Assembly (NCBI RefSeq): GCF_042680805.1
Contig: NZ_JBHUEM010000054.1
Coordinates: 195,388 to 259,387, forward strand
Reading direction: 5' to 3'
DNA length: 64,000 bases
DNA from: Bacillus_CJ salitolerans
Lineage (GTDB): Bacteria; Bacillota; Bacilli; Bacillales; SA4
Part shown: positions 62,278 to 64,000 of the stretch, piece by piece
Layout: every line of letters begins with the position of its first letter
Position numbering within the stretch: the first letter of the stretch is position 1
Translations under genes and position numbers: made by a program
Notes under the pieces: generated by a model
The model's database searches: none
Seen by the model: the letters and a program-made list of their open reading frames with translations, nothing else
What the model was told of the DNA's origin: nothing

Positions 62278-62874
62278 ATGAAAGCAGTGTTTCTTGACCG
62301 CGATGGAACTATTGGAGGGACTGGGGGTGGGATGCATCCATTTGAATTTACAATGTATGACTTTTCCCCAAAAGCTATAAAGTCACTTAATGAATTAGGA
62401 ATAAAAGTGTTCCTCTTTACAAACCAAACAAGAGTAGGTAGAGGCTACTTTACCGAGGATGAATTATTAAAAGGCTTTGAGGCAATGAAAGAAGAATTAG
62501 CAAATCATTCAGCTTATTTGGACGATATCTTTTATTGTCCTCACAAACCCGAAGATGGGTGTGAATGTCAAAAACCAAAGATTGGTTTATTGTTAAAAGC
62601 ACAAAAAAAATACAATTTAAACCTTAATGAATGCTACGTTGTGGGAGATACTGGAAGTTCAGATATGTTAGCTGCTAAACAAGCAAGGACAAAAAAGGTT
62701 CTTGTAAAAACAGGTTGGGGTGAACAATCACTTACCAAACATCGAGGAAAATGGAAAGATGTTGAACCAGATTACATAGCAGATGATTTAATAGATGCTG
62801 TTAATTGGATTTCTAATGACCTATTAGACGATAAAGGAACTTTATTCGGAAAGGTTGAATTAAGTGAAAGTTAA
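62278..62874 (+). CDS. HAD-IIIA phosphatase, GmhB/HisB-N-like
   Basis: 198 residues. HAD motif I VFLDRDGTIGG near 4-14 with both aspartates, motif II FLFTNQT near 49-55, zinc-loop CPHKPEDGCECQKP near 88-101 (Cys-His-Cys-Cys), and motif IV VVGDTGSSDMLAAKQA near 121-136. The zinc loop places it with histidinol-phosphate and heptose-bisphosphate phosphatases; B. subtilis makes histidinol phosphatase from a different family, and the his operon here lacks one, but this gene is 27 kb away and its substrate is open. Overlaps the next gene by 11 bases. Confidence 0.82.
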   Translation: MKAVFLDRDGTIGGTGGGMHPFEFTMYDFSPKAIKSLNELGIKVFLFTNQTRVGRGYFTEDELLKGFEAMKEELANHSAYLDDIFYCPHKPEDGCECQKPKIGLLLKAQKKYNLNLNECYVVGDTGSSDMLAAKQARTKKVLVKTGWGEQSLTKHRGKWKDVEPDYIADDLIDAVNWISNDLLDDKGTLFGKVELSES

Positions 62875-63355
62875 TGAAATAGTTATAAATAATCTTTTGT
62901 CAAAGTTTGAACAAATAAAAAATAGAATGTTATCAGTTTTAAACCAACTCTCTGACGAAGATATTAATTGGAGACCGAATGAAGAAAGTAATAGTATAGC
63001 AAATTTAGTGATACATATCGCAGGTAACATCCATCCTAGAATTGAAGCTGGAATTAGTGGTCATAAAGATAATAGGGATAGAGATGGAGAATTCGATGTT
63101 AAAAAGATTTTAAGTAAAAACGATGCGATAAAAAGAATAGAGGGAAGCTTTAATATCCTAGAGGCAACAATAAGGAATTTAAGTTATGATGACTATTTAA
63201 AGCCGCAAAAAATACGTCAAAATAATGTAACTGTATTAGATGTTTTATTGCAGTGTTCAACTCACTTTTCGGAACACCTTGGGCAAATATTATATATAGG
63301 AAAAATGAAACTCAATAAAGATTACATTACAACCTCAATCCCAAGAAAGAAATAA
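62864..63355 (+). CDS. DinB-like (DUF1572) family protein
   Basis: 163 residues, four-helix DinB fold. DEDINWRPNEESNSIANLVIHIAGN near 31-55, and THFSEHLGQILYIGKM near 137-152: histidines in HIAGN, THF and EHL form the usual metal site. DinB-fold proteins include thiol transferases such as bacillithiol S-transferases. Function of this one unknown. Translationally coupled to the phosphatase upstream. Confidence 0.82.
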   Translation: MKVNEIVINNLLSKFEQIKNRMLSVLNQLSDEDINWRPNEESNSIANLVIHIAGNIHPRIEAGISGHKDNRDRDGEFDVKKILSKNDAIKRIEGSFNILEATIRNLSYDDYLKPQKIRQNNVTVLDVLLQCSTHFSEHLGQILYIGKMKLNKDYITTSIPRKK

Positions 63356-63448
63356 TGATGATTCTCTTAAAAAGCATAGTATAGACACAATGTAGTTTGT
63401 GAAGTAATGTACTTAAGCTAAACGGGGGCGAATATTGAATAACAAAAT

Positions 63449-64000
63449 GAGGCTGGGACAAAACCCACATCAATAGAAAAAGCCGGTGAAATTTTACGAG
63501 AGTAAAATTTCACCGGCTTTGATTATTTTTGGATAAAAATAAGGACCACTTCTGATAAAATAAAGTTACCACACAAAATTTAATCAGAAAGAAGGATCCT
63601 TATGTTTAAAAATTATAACACGAATCAATTAGTTTTGCCTCTAGATTAGCCGTTAAATTACAAGAAAAGGATATTGCTTTTTCTATTCACCATTTAGTAG
63701 AAAGTATTCCCGATGAAGCTTTTCGTTCCTTTGTCCATTACACCGGTTGTCCCTCCTATCATCCACGCATGATGTTAAAAATCATTTTATGTGGTTATAC
63801 ACAGTCGGCTTTCTCTGGTCGCAAAATAGAAGACTTGACGAAAGATAGTATCCGGATGATGTGGTTAGCCCAAGGGTATGAGCCCAGCTACCGCAAGATT
63901 AATCGTTTCCGTGTTCATCCCGATATGAAAGAGCTTATTCGCCAATGTTTTGTGCAGTTCCGTTGTCAATTAGTCGAAGAAAAACTTATTGATCAAGAGG
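63449..64000 (+). mobile_element. IS1182-family insertion sequence, left part, cut by window edge
   Basis: GAGGCTGGGACAAAA at 63449 is the usual left end of IS1182-type elements in Firmicutes. A perfect hairpin (AAAGCCGGTGAAATTTTAC / GTAAAATTTCACCGGCTTT, 63479-63521) follows and can stop transcription entering from outside. The transposase begins at 63602. The right end is outside the window. Confidence 0.8.
63602..64000 (+). pseudogene. IS1182-type transposase, frameshifted near its start and truncated by the window
   Basis: ATG 63602 with GAAGGATCC reads FKNYNTNQLVLPLD and then TAG. Restoring one T in CTAGATTAGCCG (near 63646) gives the normal continuation LDLAVKLQEKDIAF, after which the frame stays open to the window edge with typical IS1182 sequence: HHLVESIPDEAFRSF, YTGCPSYHPRMMLKIILCGY, SGRKIEDLTKDSIRMMWLA, KINRFRVH. 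So a single-base deletion has probably inactivated this copy, unless translation slips or the base call is wrong. Confidence 0.82.

Noticed and set aside
60397..64000. Prophage or integrative element with attachment site at ssrA
   Set aside because: No integrase and no second copy of the ssrA 3' end within the window.

Overview
The window is an AT-rich, low-GC Gram-positive chromosome segment. Gene content and order point to a Bacillaceae member close to Bacillus sensu lato. The evidence is the linkage uvrB-uvrA, yvlABCD, hprK-lgt-yvoD-ppaX-yvoF, hisZGDBHAFI, yvcD-trxB-yvcI-rapZ-mgfK-whiA-crh, clpP, yvfG-sigL, cggR-gapA-pgk-tpiA-gpmI-eno, secG-est-rnr-smpB-ssrA, as remembered from Bacillus subtilis. 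A SigW-type promoter, a LexA (DinR) box, a CtsR box, a CggR operator and Spo0A-like boxes are also visible. Nearly all genes are on the + strand, as expected for the leading strand.

Layout. 0-12.4 kb is mixed and partly decayed: the 3' part of an Eis-like acetyltransferase, a TetR regulator, a tandem-domain MerR regulator divergent from a short UvrA paralogue, a BmrA-like ABC exporter, a DUF3231 protein, an MFS pseudogene, an EamA/EmrE-type transporter, a Crp/Fnr pseudogene, a compact hairpin-rich IS200/IS605-like remnant and a D-Ala-D-Ala carboxypeptidase. 12.6-24.1 kb has SOS-controlled uvrBA, the envelope-stress operon yvlABCD and a phosphonate/phosphite-type ABC importer (phnD, then phnC-phnE-phnE after a terminator). 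24.5-28.5 kb is hprK-lgt-yvoD-ppaX-yvoF. 28.9-35.3 kb is the histidine operon with overlapping genes. 36-42.7 kb has yvcD, trxB, the rapZ-mgfK-whiA-crh cluster and convergent clpP. 43-45.8 kb has few genes: a small membrane protein, tRNA-Arg(CCG), a possible Spo0A-linked small RNA, a DUF3817 protein and yvfG. 45.8-54.6 kb has sigL, a glutaredoxin-like protein and the complete lower-glycolysis operon. 56-60.8 kb is secG-est-rnr-smpB-ssrA. From 60.8 kb, just past tmRNA, the content is accessory: two small secreted proteins, a HAD phosphatase, a DinB-like protein and the start of a frameshifted IS1182-type element.

Three themes link the genes. Carbon control is concentrated here: hprK and ppaX (HPr/Crh phosphorylation and pyrophosphate recycling), crh, mgfK and the CggR-controlled glycolytic operon. 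RNA surveillance is grouped (rnr, smpB, ssrA), and nucleotide excision repair is joined to an SOS operator.

The least explained structure is non-coding. (1) A dispersed family of four copies of a 120-240 bp element, all in the same orientation, has stems whose two arms change together between copies. (2) A 1.2 kb array of about 14 units of 83 bp lies between eno and secG; each unit is made of four diverged ~21 bp subunits. A second, unrelated-sequence array with the same ~21 bp pitch lies before yvcD. (3) Three 10-bp-spaced Spo0A-like boxes overlap a promoter for a ~90 nt RNA with its own terminator. (4) Twin palindromes precede est. All functional calls rest on reading the sequence and on recalled family knowledge; no database search was run.
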